Origin: JBOGHU01 sp050742255
Lineage (GTDB): Bacteria; Actinomycetota; Acidimicrobiia; Acidimicrobiales; CADCSY01
Length of the DNA: 43,927 nt
NCBI GenBank assembly: GCA_050742255.1
Contig: JBOGHU010000111.1
Coordinates: 1 to 43,927, forward strand
Direction of reading: 5' to 3'
The notes under the pieces are model-generated. The model made no database searches. It was given only the letters and a program-made list of their open reading frames with translations, and was not told the origin of the DNA. This document shows positions 32,985 through 40,326 of the stretch, in pieces (the stretch's first letter is position 1; the number at the start of each line of letters is the position of its first letter). A program made the position numbers and the translations under genes.

Positions 32985-33784
32985 GGGAACCCCCACCTCC
33001 GCAGGGTGGCCTGGCCGGTGGTGGAGAGGGCGGCGTCGACGAACGCCCCTGCCACCTGGGGGTGGAGGCTGCGTCGCAGGGTGGCGATGAGGTACGTGGC
33101 CACCACGTCCCCGGCGCCGGGGATCTCGATGCCGTCCACCTGTCCGGGGGCGGACGCCACGTCGCTGCGGTAGACGACGCCGGCGTCGAGCTCGCCGGCC
33201 TCGAGCTTGGCCAGCAGGGCCCGCACGTCGGGCTCCTCGGTGTCGACCGAGGGGGTCACCCCGGCCTGGGCCAGCGCCCGCCGGGCCAGGCCGCCACAGG
33301 GCAGCTGCGGGGCGCACAGCCCCACCACGAGCTCGGGGCGGGCCAGGTCGGCCACGCCGCCCACCCCGGCGGGGTTGCCCTCGGGCACGGCGATCTCGAC
33401 CACGTTGCGCGCCAAGGTCCGGGGAGGCCCGGCGGTCTCGCCGGCGTCCACCACCTGCCCCATGGTGGTCGGGCTGGCCGAGGCGAAGACGTCGGCCGGC
33501 GCCCCCTCGAGGATGGCGGTCACCAGCGAGGAGCTGCCGGCGACGCTGACGGTCACGCTGACGTCGGGATGGGTGGCCTCGAAGGCGGCACCCAGCTCCC
33601 CGAAGGCGTCGGTGAGCGACGCCGCGGCCAGGACGATGATCCGCTCCGACCGCGGCACCCCCCTCGACCGGTCGGGGTCGGCGGCCCCGCACGCCGGCGC
33701 CGCCAGGGCCAGCGCCGTCACCACCGCCACGAGGACGACTCGGGGCCGGGGGGTGGAGCCGGGCCTCGGCACCGGGGGCGTCAC
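32981..33784 (-). CDS. modA: Molybdate-binding lipoprotein
   Basis: 267 residues. A signal sequence (VVLVAVVTALALAAPACG) ends in a Cys that may be lipidated, though the lipobox (APAC) is not ideal. The mature part opens with IIVLAAASLTDAFGELGAAFEATHPDVSVTVSVAGSSSLVTAILEGAPADVFASAS, the ModA oxyanion-binding segments, and continues with VEIAVPEGNPAGV and DAGVVYRSDVAS. It captures molybdate or tungstate outside the cell for ModBC. The start is GTG 33784, which overlaps the stop of the upstream regulator gene (GTGA). Confidence 0.93.
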   Translation of the reverse strand: MTPPVPRPGSTPRPRVVLVAVVTALALAAPACGAADPDRSRGVPRSERIIVLAAASLTDAFGELGAAFEATHPDVSVTVSVAGSSSLVTAILEGAPADVFASASPTTMGQVVDAGETAGPPRTLARNVVEIAVPEGNPAGVGGVADLARPELVVGLCAPQLPCGGLARRALAQAGVTPSVDTEEPDVRALLAKLEAGELDAGVVYRSDVASAPGQVDGIEIPGAGDVVATYLIATLRRSLHPQVAGAFVDAALSTTGQATLRRWGFP

Positions 33785-34185
33785 CGCCCGGCGGGGACCT
33801 CGACGATGACGTTGGTGGACTTCACCGAGGCCACGGCCTGCACGCCGGGGACCAGCCCGAGCTCGTCGACCGCCTCGGTGGTCATGAGCGAGACCACGCG
33901 GTGGGGCCCGGCCTGGAGCTCCACCTTGGCGACCACGCCGTCGCGCACCACCCGGGTGACGATCCCCGGGAAGCGGTTGCGGGCCGATCGGCCCACGATC
34001 ACGTCGTCCCCCCGCTCGGGGGCGTTCTCCACCAGGAACCGGGCCAGCTCGGCCCCATCTATGGAGCGCCGGCCACCGGGGGTCCGGCGCATGGCCAACC
34101 GCCCGCTGTCGGCCCACCGCCGCACCGTGTCGGCGCTCACCCCCAGCAGCTCGGCGACCTGACCCGGTCGGTAGGCGGACGGCAC
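33781..34185 (-). CDS. HTH-TOBE molybdate-responsive regulator
   Basis: 134 residues. The N-terminal 52 residues are a MerR/excisionase-type helix-turn-helix (YRPGQVAELLGVSADTVRRWADSGRLAMRRTPGGRRSIDGAELARFL). A Mop/TOBE domain follows (about 66-134, RNRFPGIVTRVVRDGVVAKVELQAG...VVSLMTTEAVDELGLVPGVQAVASVKSTNVIVEVP), which binds molybdate as an oligomer. It combines sensing and DNA binding like a compact ModE, and leads the modABC operon, so it is probably its regulator. The start is GTG 34185 with TAGCCT seven bases upstream. No clear operator was seen. Confidence 0.85.
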   Translation of the reverse strand: MPSAYRPGQVAELLGVSADTVRRWADSGRLAMRRTPGGRRSIDGAELARFLVENAPERGDDVIVGRSARNRFPGIVTRVVRDGVVAKVELQAGPHRVVSLMTTEAVDELGLVPGVQAVASVKSTNVIVEVPAGR

Positions 34186-34192
34186 GGCCGAG

Positions 34193-34198
34193 AGGCTA
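34193..34198 (-). promoter_or_regulatory. Leaderless-type -10 of the molybdate operon
   Basis: TAGCCT (34198-34193 on the minus strand) ends seven bases before GTG 34185. It is the same hexamer as before ilvD and the methyltransferase. Confidence 0.5.
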
Positions 34199-34230
34199 GA
34201 TCCGGCGAGCTCGCATTCGCAAGGGGCTCT

Positions 34231-35529
34231 CTACCGCGGGCAGGCAGATCGGCCAGGGTTGGACGGGGATGTCTCGTACATGCGGACAGCCACCACCAGC
34301 CCGGAGGCGGCGGTGAGGCCGGCGACGACCCAGATCGCCGCCGTGACGCTCGAGGCGTCGGCGACGACGCCGACGAGCAGGGCTCCGAGGGCGAAGCCGC
34401 TGTCCCGCCACAGCCGGTAGACGCCCACCGCAGAGGCCCGCCAGCTGGGGTGAGCGACGTCGCCCACGGCGGCGAGCAGCGTGGGGTACACCATGGCGGT
34501 CCCCAGCCCGAGCAGCACGGCGCCGGTCGCCCACCCGGCGAAGCCGGAGGCGGCGGCCACCAGGCCGATGGCGGCGGCCTGGGCCCACATGCCGGCGGCG
34601 ATGAGCCACTTGCGGCCGTAGCGGTCCGACAGCGGCCCGGTCGCCAGCTGGGCCACCGACCACACGGCGGGGTAGAGGGCGGCGAGGACGCCGATCTGGC
34701 CGGTGGAGAGGCCGCCGGCGGCGAAGAGGAGCGGGAACAGGCCCCACGCCAGGCCGTCGTTCAGGTTGTTGACCAGCCCGGCCTGGCACACCGAGGACAG
34801 GGCCGGTTGGCGGAGCGACGTGTAGGCGAACACCGCCCTGGCACCCATGGCCTGGCCACCGGGGGCGCGGTGGTCGAGGGCCTCGTGACGGGCGTGGCCG
34901 TGCGTCTCCCGCACCACCACGGTCGACAGGCCGAGGCCGAGGGCGGCGAAGGCCACCCCGAAGAGGAACGGCTCGGGGCGCAGCCCGAAGCGCTGGGCGG
35001 TGTAGCCGGTGGCGAGGGCGGTGGCGGCCACGGCGCCGTAGCCGGCGGCCTCGTTGAGGCCCATGGCCAGGCCGCGTCGCTCCGGGCCGGCGAGGTCGAT
35101 CTTCATCACGACCGTCATCGACCAGGTGAGGCCCTGGTTCACCCCCAGCAGGACGTTGGCGGCGATCACCCAGCCCCAGCTGGGCGCCCACATCAGGATC
35201 AGGGGGACCGGCGCCCCGACCAGCCAGCCGGCGACGAGCACGGGCTTGCGGCCGTAGCGGTCCGACAGGGCGCCGGCAGCGAGGTTGGTCGCCGCCTTCA
35301 CGACCCCGAAGGCGAGGATGAACGTGAGCGTCGCCGTGTAGGTCTGCAGGCCGAAGACGTCGCCGGCGAGCAGGGGCAGCAGGCTCCGTTCCTGGCCGAC
35401 CATGCCCCCGACCAGCGCGTTGACGGCAACCAGCAGGCTGAACTGGGCGAGGTTGGCCCGCAGGCCCAGCCGCACCGCCGACGTGCCGGGCAGGCCAGGG
35501 CGAGGCCCGGCGTCGACGGTGGTCGTCAC
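34231..35529 (-). CDS. Major facilitator superfamily transporter
   Basis: 432 residues with about twelve membrane segments. The loop motif between helices 2 and 3 is GALSDRYGRKPVLVAGW, and its copy in the second half is GPLSDRYGRKWLIAAGM, both canonical for drug or metabolite exporters. The central loop (RETHGHARHEALDHRAPGGQ) is His-rich. It is the third gene of an operon with an ArsR-rhodanese regulator and a metallo-beta-lactamase/rhodanese enzyme, its GTG overlapping their stop (GTGA), so it probably moves a sulphur- or thiol-related compound or a metalloid. That substrate is inference from context. It ends 45 bases before the regulator of the mod operon. Confidence 0.88.
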   Translation of the reverse strand: MTTTVDAGPRPGLPGTSAVRLGLRANLAQFSLLVAVNALVGGMVGQERSLLPLLAGDVFGLQTYTATLTFILAFGVVKAATNLAAGALSDRYGRKPVLVAGWLVGAPVPLILMWAPSWGWVIAANVLLGVNQGLTWSMTVVMKIDLAGPERRGLAMGLNEAAGYGAVAATALATGYTAQRFGLRPEPFLFGVAFAALGLGLSTVVVRETHGHARHEALDHRAPGGQAMGARAVFAYTSLRQPALSSVCQAGLVNNLNDGLAWGLFPLLFAAGGLSTGQIGVLAALYPAVWSVAQLATGPLSDRYGRKWLIAAGMWAQAAAIGLVAAASGFAGWATGAVLLGLGTAMVYPTLLAAVGDVAHPSWRASAVGVYRLWRDSGFALGALLVGVVADASSVTAAIWVVAGLTAASGLVVAVRMYETSPSNPGRSACPR

Positions 35530-36932
35530 CCCCGCTCCAGCACCTGGCCGGTGGCGACGGCCCAGTCGTGGGGACCGCCGGCGAGGACGGCGACGTCCTC
35601 CCGGCCGGCGGCGAGGAGGATGCTGGCGGCGGTCGCGGCCCGCTCCCCGTGGCCGCACATGGCGACCAGTGGGCCGGCGGGCGCGTCGGCGACGCGAGAG
35701 GGGAGCTCGCCGAGCTCGACGTGGGTCGCGCCCGGCAGGCGGCCGGCGGCCCATTCGCGGTGCTGGCGGACGTCGAGGACGGGCCGGCCGGCGAGGCCGG
35801 CCCCGTCGACCAGCGGCAGGGACCTGACCGGGCCCCCGGCGGCGGCCCAGGCGGGGACGCCGCCGCCGAGCTCTCCGGCCAGCTGCTCGTAGCCGACGTT
35901 GAGGCACTGGCGGACCAGCTCGCGGCGGTCCTGGTCTTCGCCGAGGACGAACGCCAGCGGCGTGGCCGGGTCGGGGACCAGCCAGCCCAGCCACGACCCG
36001 AACTGGGGCCGCAGCGTGTTCGCCAGCGAGCCCGGGACGTGGCCGGCGGCGAAGTCGGCGACCGGCCGGGCATCGACGAGCACCGCGCCCCGCTCCACGA
36101 GGTCGCCCACCCCGGCGGCGGTGAGGGTGCCGAGGAGGGGCAGCCCACCCCAGACGCGGGGGCCGCGCCGGTTCACCTGGCGGAGGCGCAGGAAGTAGCG
36201 CGGGTAGCTGCCCAGCCCCGCCAGGAGCTGGCGGACGAAGGCGTCCTCGTCGGGGGCGGCCAGCAGCGGGTTGGTCCGTCGCTCGGCGCCGATCGTCGTC
36301 CAGCGGCGTGTGTCGCCCGCGGCGGAGCAGAACGAGCCGGCCCCGTGGGTGGGGAACACGGCGACGTCGTCGGGGAGGACCAGCAGCCGCTCGTGCAGCG
36401 AGCGCCAGAGCGCCCGGCTGAGATGCACGGTCCGGTCGGGGTCGATGAGGTCGGTGCGGGCGACGGCGCCAACGAGCAACGATCCGCCGCTGAACACGGC
36501 CCGGGGCGTGGTCCCGTCGAGCAGCAGGTAGGCGAGGTGCTCAGGGGTGTGGCCGGGAGTGGCCAGGGCCCGCAACCGCCACCGTCCGAGGTCGACCTGG
36601 TCGCCGTCGGCGAGGCCCCGGTGCTCCCAGGCCAGCCCCCCGGCGGTGGCGGCGAGCACGGTGGCCCCGCCGTGGGCCAGCTCGCGGCTCCCGGTCACGA
36701 AGTCGGCGTGGAGGTGGGTCTCGACGCTGACGGCGATCTCGGCGCCGAGGCGCTCCGCCGCCAGCCGGTAGGGGAGCGGGTCGCGCTCGGGATCGACCAC
36801 GAGAGCGCTGCCGCCGCCGAGGTCGACCAGCCAGGAGGTGTTGCCCAGTCCGTCGTCGGTCACGGCCACGATCGACAGGTCGGTGTCGGGGACCGCGACG
36901 GCGGTCAGCGGGCCGGCACCGAGGGCGTTCAT
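35526..36932 (-). CDS. Metallo-beta-lactamase / double rhodanese protein (persulfide dioxygenase-like)
   Basis: 468 residues. The N-terminal MBL domain (about 15-260) has ETHLHADFVTGSRELA with the HxHxDF metal motif of persulfide dioxygenases (ETHE1/BlhA type), then LRALATPGHTPEHLAYLL and VFPTHGAGSFC. Two rhodanese modules follow: GAVLVDARPVADFAAGHVPGSLANT (about 300-400; no catalytic Cys evident) and PVLDVRQHREWAAGRLPGATHVELGE ... VAMCGHGERAATAAS (about 385-468; Cys in MCGHGER). Such proteins oxidise or transfer sulphane sulphur from glutathione or other persulfides. The ATG overlaps the regulator stop by one base. Fusion plus context makes a role in sulphide or persulfide detoxification likely. 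Confidence 0.88.
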   Translation of the reverse strand: MNALGAGPLTAVAVPDTDLSIVAVTDDGLGNTSWLVDLGGGSALVVDPERDPLPYRLAAERLGAEIAVSVETHLHADFVTGSRELAHGGATVLAATAGGLAWEHRGLADGDQVDLGRWRLRALATPGHTPEHLAYLLLDGTTPRAVFSGGSLLVGAVARTDLIDPDRTVHLSRALWRSLHERLLVLPDDVAVFPTHGAGSFCSAAGDTRRWTTIGAERRTNPLLAAPDEDAFVRQLLAGLGSYPRYFLRLRQVNRRGPRVWGGLPLLGTLTAAGVGDLVERGAVLVDARPVADFAAGHVPGSLANTLRPQFGSWLGWLVPDPATPLAFVLGEDQDRRELVRQCLNVGYEQLAGELGGGVPAWAAAGGPVRSLPLVDGAGLAGRPVLDVRQHREWAAGRLPGATHVELGELPSRVADAPAGPLVAMCGHGERAATAASILLAAGREDVAVLAGGPHDWAVATGQVLERG

Positions 36933-37624
36933 CAGGGCCCCGCCTGCGCCGTCCCGGTGTGGGTGCCCACGACTGTGGGCAGCCCGGCACGGCGCCACTC
37001 GGGGAACCCGTCCTCCAGCCGGCGGGCCCGCCGGCCCCGCCGGGACAGCTCCCGCACGGCGTCGTCGGCGAAGACGCAGAACCGGCCCCGGCAGTAGGCG
37101 ACCACCTCGGCATGGGCGGGCAGGTCCGCCAGGCGGCGGCGCAGCTCCCCCGACGGCACGGACACCGCCCCGGGGACGTGGCCGGCGGCGTACTCGGCGG
37201 ACGGGCGCACGTCCCAGACGACGACGCCGTCGTCGTGGAGGCGGCGGGCCAGCTCGTCCCGGCTCACCTGCTCCAGACCGGAGCGGTCGCCGAGGTAGGC
37301 GGAGGCGAGGCGGTCCAGGCCGGCCAGGTGCTCGGCGGCCACGTCCCGCAGCGCCGCCCACAGCGCCTCGACCCGGTCGCCGGCCAGCCGGTAGAGGACC
37401 CGGTTGCCCCGGCGTCGGCTTACCACCAGACCGGCCCGGGCCAGGACGTGGAGGTGCTGGGAGGTGTTGGCGACGCTCTGGCCTATCTCTGCGGCCGCGT
37501 CCTCGACCGAGCGCTCTCCCTGGGCGAGGACGTCGACGAGCTCGGCCCGCCGGCCGTTGGCGAAGGCCTTGCCGACGGCGGCGAAGGCGTCGCACAACGC
37601 GTCCTTGGCCCCTCGGTCGACCAT
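36932..37624 (-). CDS. ArsR-family regulator fused to a rhodanese domain
   Basis: 230 residues. The N-terminal winged helix (about 20-95) contains the ArsR signature SVEDAAAEIGQSVANTSQHLHVLARAGLVVSRRRGNRVLYRLA. The C-terminal rhodanese (about 130-215) reads VVVWDVRPSAEYAAGHVPGAVSVPSGELRRRLADLP and VVAYCRGRFCVFADDAVREL, where the first Cys is the sulphur-carrying residue and a second follows five positions later. The fusion suggests direct sensing of persulfide sulphur. It is the first gene of the operon with the MBL-rhodanese enzyme and the MFS transporter. ATG 37624 was chosen over the longer frame because a TTGATT-17-TACCGT promoter ends six bases before it. Confidence 0.9.
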   Translation of the reverse strand: MVDRGAKDALCDAFAAVGKAFANGRRAELVDVLAQGERSVEDAAAEIGQSVANTSQHLHVLARAGLVVSRRRGNRVLYRLAGDRVEALWAALRDVAAEHLAGLDRLASAYLGDRSGLEQVSRDELARRLHDDGVVVWDVRPSAEYAAGHVPGAVSVPSGELRRRLADLPAHAEVVAYCRGRFCVFADDAVRELSRRGRRARRLEDGFPEWRRAGLPTVVGTHTGTAQAGP

Positions 37625-37630
37625 GTGCAC

Positions 37631-37671
37631 ACGGTACCGCCCTTGGGCGTACGAATCAATAGATCTATTGA
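37631..37671 (-). promoter_or_regulatory. Promoter and operator of the ArsR-rhodanese operon
   Basis: On the minus strand TTGATT (37659-37654), exactly 17 bases, TACCGT (37636-37631), then six bases to the ATG. The perfect 16-base palindrome TCAATAGATCTATTGA (37656-37671) overlaps the -35, so a bound ArsR dimer would block polymerase. Such AT-rich dyads are typical ArsR-family operators and this one stands out sharply in GC-rich surroundings. Confidence 0.85.
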
Positions 37672-37706
37672 AATATCGTCCCGCCGCCCCCCCGGCTCTC
37701 CCCCCA

Positions 37707-37794
37707 AGCGGTTCTCCGCCCAGCCCAGCGGCTCTCCGCCCCGGCGGGCTCCCGCCCAGCCCAGCGGTTCTCCGGTCAGCCAAGCGGCTCTCCG
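37707..37794. repeat. Four copies of AGCGGYTCTCCG
   Basis: Copies at 37707, 37727, 37763 and 37783, separated by variants of CCCAGCCC or GTCAGCCA. Starts are 20, 36 and 20 bases apart. An inverted relative lies at 37827-37837. The repeats fill the gap between the Fic gene end and the ArsR promoter. Confidence 0.7.
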
Positions 37795-37833
37795 GTCACC
37801 GAACGTCGCCCAGCGACGACTGGTGACCGGAGA
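37789..37833 (-). terminator. Large hairpin at the 3' end of the Fic gene
   Basis: TCTCCGGTCACC (37789-37800) pairs over 12 bases with GGTGACCGGAGA (37822-37833); the loop contains a second stem, CGTCGC/GCGACG. It includes the last codons and stop of the Fic gene. No T-tract follows, so it may act as a transcript-end stabiliser or a factor-dependent terminator. Confidence 0.5.
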
Positions 37834-39010
37834 ACGGCGGTGGGGGCACTGAGCGGGGCAACGAGGCGAGGGCGTGGACGATCTCCGGTGCCACCCACCG
37901 CAGGTGAGGCGGGCCCAGCGCCTGGGCCCGGTCGCCGAGCGGGGCGACGATGCCGACCTCGGCCAGGGTCTCGAGGGCGGTGCGGGCCGAGCGCTGGGAC
38001 ACCTCGGCGAACTCGGCGGCGAGGGCGGCGTTGACCACCGGTCGGGCGGCCAGGAGCTCGAGCAACGCTCGTGCGGTGGCGTCGGCCCTCAGCCCGGCGA
38101 GCCGGGCCCTCCAGGCGTCACCCAAGTCGGACACCTGCTCGGTGAGGGCGACGGTCACGTCCCCGGACCGGCGCACCATCTCGGCGAACCGCGCCACCCA
38201 GGCGTCGAGGTGGCCGGTCCGGAACTGGCGGAGCCCGGACAGGTGGCCGCCGGGGTCCTGGACCATCAGCACGCTCACCGGCGGAGGGGGGCCGCCAGTG
38301 GGCAGGCGCCTGGCCAGGATCCAGCCGATCAGCAGGCGTCCGACACGGCCGTTGCCATAGCCGTAGGGCTGGATCGTCTCGAACTGGGCGTGGGCCACGG
38401 CCGCCTGGGTCACCGGATCGACGTCGTCCCGGTTGGCGAACGCCACCAGATCCGCCATGAGGTCCGAGACCAGCCCAGCCGGGGGCGGGACGTACACGGC
38501 GTCGACCGGCGACGAGCCCCCGATCCAGCCCGGCGCGCTCCGGAAGCCCTCGACCGTCCGCCGCCCGAGCCCGCCGTGCACCATCAACCGGCGGTGCCAG
38601 CGGTGCAGGTCGCCGAGCGTCAGGCCGCGTGTGGCGATGCGCTCGAGCGACTCGGCCACCGCCGCCAGGTTGTCCGCCACCCACGCCGCCACGTAATCCG
38701 ACCCGCCGGGGTCCAGCTCCGCCGCCACCACGTCGACGAGCGGGGCCCGGAGCCCCTCGATGTTCGATGAGGCGACCCCTTCGGCTCGCAGCAACAGCCG
38801 TGCCACCGGTTCCCAGCCGGCGGCGACGAGCTCCCCTGCCCGGCGCACCGCGGCGTTGGCGCTCTCGGCCCGCTGCGCCGTCGTCGCCGCCAGGCCGAGG
38901 TCACGGGCCGCGAGCGGCGCCGGCACCCAGGCCTCGACCGGCCGCCCGTTCCAGTCGACCGTCACCTTGGCACCGGGTTCGGGCACTGAGAGTCCTTTCG
39001 CGATCTGCAT
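37796..39010 (-). CDS. Fic-family protein with degenerate catalytic motif
   Basis: 404 residues. Architecture: N-terminal Fic_N region (PAPLAARDLGLAATTAQRAESANAAVRRAG), inhibitory-type motif SSNIEG at 81-86 (Glu85), Fic core, and a C-terminal winged-helix (RPVVNAALAAEFAEVSQRSARTALETLAEVGIV, about 335-370). The Fic loop reads HAQFETIQPYGYGNGRVGRLL; the usual HPFxDGNGR has become QPYGYGNGR, with Gln214 in place of the catalytic His and Tyr218 in place of Asp/Glu, while GNGRxGR is intact. AMP transfer would therefore be impaired or changed. The start is ATG 39010; the open frame upstream is not supported. It stands alone and no antitoxin gene adjoins it, as expected for a Fic with an internal inhibitory helix. 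Confidence 0.88.
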   Translation of the reverse strand: MQIAKGLSVPEPGAKVTVDWNGRPVEAWVPAPLAARDLGLAATTAQRAESANAAVRRAGELVAAGWEPVARLLLRAEGVASSNIEGLRAPLVDVVAAELDPGGSDYVAAWVADNLAAVAESLERIATRGLTLGDLHRWHRRLMVHGGLGRRTVEGFRSAPGWIGGSSPVDAVYVPPPAGLVSDLMADLVAFANRDDVDPVTQAAVAHAQFETIQPYGYGNGRVGRLLIGWILARRLPTGGPPPPVSVLMVQDPGGHLSGLRQFRTGHLDAWVARFAEMVRRSGDVTVALTEQVSDLGDAWRARLAGLRADATARALLELLAARPVVNAALAAEFAEVSQRSARTALETLAEVGIVAPLGDRAQALGPPHLRWVAPEIVHALASLPRSVPPPPFSGHQSSLGDVR

Positions 39011-39132
39011 TCGAGCCAAGCTGCCGAGCGTGGGATCGAGGGGTGACGGTAGCCTGTCGTCGCGAGGAGTGCGCCCCCGAGTCCGTTGACCTGGGACGCA
39101 GTGTCGCGTGGCTGGGTCCCGCCTTCGGCCCT

Positions 39133-39378
39133 CTAGCCGACCGACCCCGTGAGTTCGGCGTCGCTGTCGACGTGGACCGTGTAGCCGACGGCATGGGTCA
39201 CCCCGGGGTCGACGGCGGCGCCGGGACCGCCGAGAGGCGACGGCGGCCCCGGTACCGCCGAGAGTCGAACGAGCGCGCCACCGTCCGTGCTCGGGCGCCG
39301 TTGATCCAGCTTGTCGTCGTGCGGCAGCTCCCTCGCCCGGCGGACACGTCCGTCGAGCGATGCGCAGCCCTTGGTCAT
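39133..39378 (-). CDS. Doubtful small open frame in the Fic-methyltransferase gap
   Basis: The gap 39011-39439 (429 bases) between divergent genes holds no recognised gene. One candidate on the minus strand is an 81-residue frame starting ATG 39378 (MTKGCASLDGRVRRARELPHD), with GGGGGAG seven bases upstream and ending in TAG. The C-terminal part (GVTHAVGYTVHVDSDAELTG) looks protein-like, but there is no family match I can name and frames this long are common by chance at this GC content. The Fic promoter must lie downstream of it, before 39010. Confidence 0.2.
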   Translation of the reverse strand: MTKGCASLDGRVRRARELPHDDKLDQRRPSTDGGALVRLSAVPGPPSPLGGPGAAVDPGVTHAVGYTVHVDSDAELTGSVG

Positions 39379-39439
39379 GCCAGCTCCCCCTTGTCTCCAT
39401 CTGACCGGAACTCGGCTGGGCACTAGCCTCGGGTCACCG

Positions 39440-40249
39440 ATGGAGCGCCGACACCTCTGGGCGAGAGCCATGTCTCGGGAGACCTTCGACGCCATGGCCC
39501 GCTTCGAGGGGAGACATTGGTGGTATCGGGCCAAGCGTGAGCTGGTGGCCGAGGAGGTGGGGCCACCCGCCGATGCGTCTGGCGACACCGTGATCGACGT
39601 CGGCTGTGGCACCGGCGCCATGCTCGGGGACCTCCGACGAAGGAGCTGGTTGAGGACCCTGGGCACGGATCTGAGCCCCTACGCGCTGGCCCTGGCCGAT
39701 GGTGGCGACGGGTCCGGGGGGTTCGCCGTCGCCCGGGCCGAGCAGCTGCCGTTGCGGGCGGGAGCCGGCGCAGCCCTGCTCAGCCTCGACGTCGTCGAGC
39801 ACCTCGACGACGACGTGCTGGCGATGGCCGAGTACGCCCGGGTGGTGGGGCCGGGTGGCACGGTCGTCCTCACCGTCCCGGCCTACGCGTGGGCCTGGAG
39901 CGACCACGACGTCCGGTTGGGCCATCGCCGTCGGTACACCGCTCGTAGCCTGCGCCGGGCTGCCGAGGCGTCGGGCCTGGAGGTGGAGCGTTGCACCTAC
40001 TTCCACTCCTGGCTGGTGCCCGTGGCGCTGGCGGTGAGGAAGACGCCGCTGCGTCGTTCCATGCGGGGTGGCGCCCAGGAGGCGAGCTTCGTGAGCCCCT
40101 TGGTCAACCGGGCGCTCCTCGCCGTCACCCGCCTGGAACGGGCGGTGCTGCGGCGGGTGGACCTACCCTTCGGTCTCTCGATCCTGCTCGTCGGACGGCC
40201 CCGGCAGCTCGGCGGGGTCGGCACCACGCCGCCGACGCCGGCCTCGTGA
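39440..40249 (+). CDS. Class I SAM-dependent methyltransferase
   Basis: 269 residues. RFEGRHWWYRAKRELVAEEV near 17-36 is the lead-in typical of a methyltransferase group often found with polysaccharide genes. Motif I is VIDVGCGTGAMLGDL near 52, motif II GTDLSPYALALA, and motif IV LLSLDVVEHLDDDVLAMAEYARVVGPGGTVVLTVPAYAWAWSDHD near 115, all as in Methyltransf_11 proteins. The substrate is unknown. TAGCCT at 39424-39429 lies ten bases before ATG 39440; an inner ATG at 39470 (MSRETFDAM) is an alternative. The epimerase gene follows after 77 bases on the same strand. Confidence 0.85.
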   Translation: MERRHLWARAMSRETFDAMARFEGRHWWYRAKRELVAEEVGPPADASGDTVIDVGCGTGAMLGDLRRRSWLRTLGTDLSPYALALADGGDGSGGFAVARAEQLPLRAGAGAALLSLDVVEHLDDDVLAMAEYARVVGPGGTVVLTVPAYAWAWSDHDVRLGHRRRYTARSLRRAAEASGLEVERCTYFHSWLVPVALAVRKTPLRRSMRGGAQEASFVSPLVNRALLAVTRLERAVLRRVDLPFGLSILLVGRPRQLGGVGTTPPTPAS

Positions 40250-40326
40250 CGGGGGAGCGGACGGTTGGCCGCCGGCCAGGCGCCACCGAGTGGACCGCGA
40301 AGGTCGTGGCTGCCACCGTAGGGACC

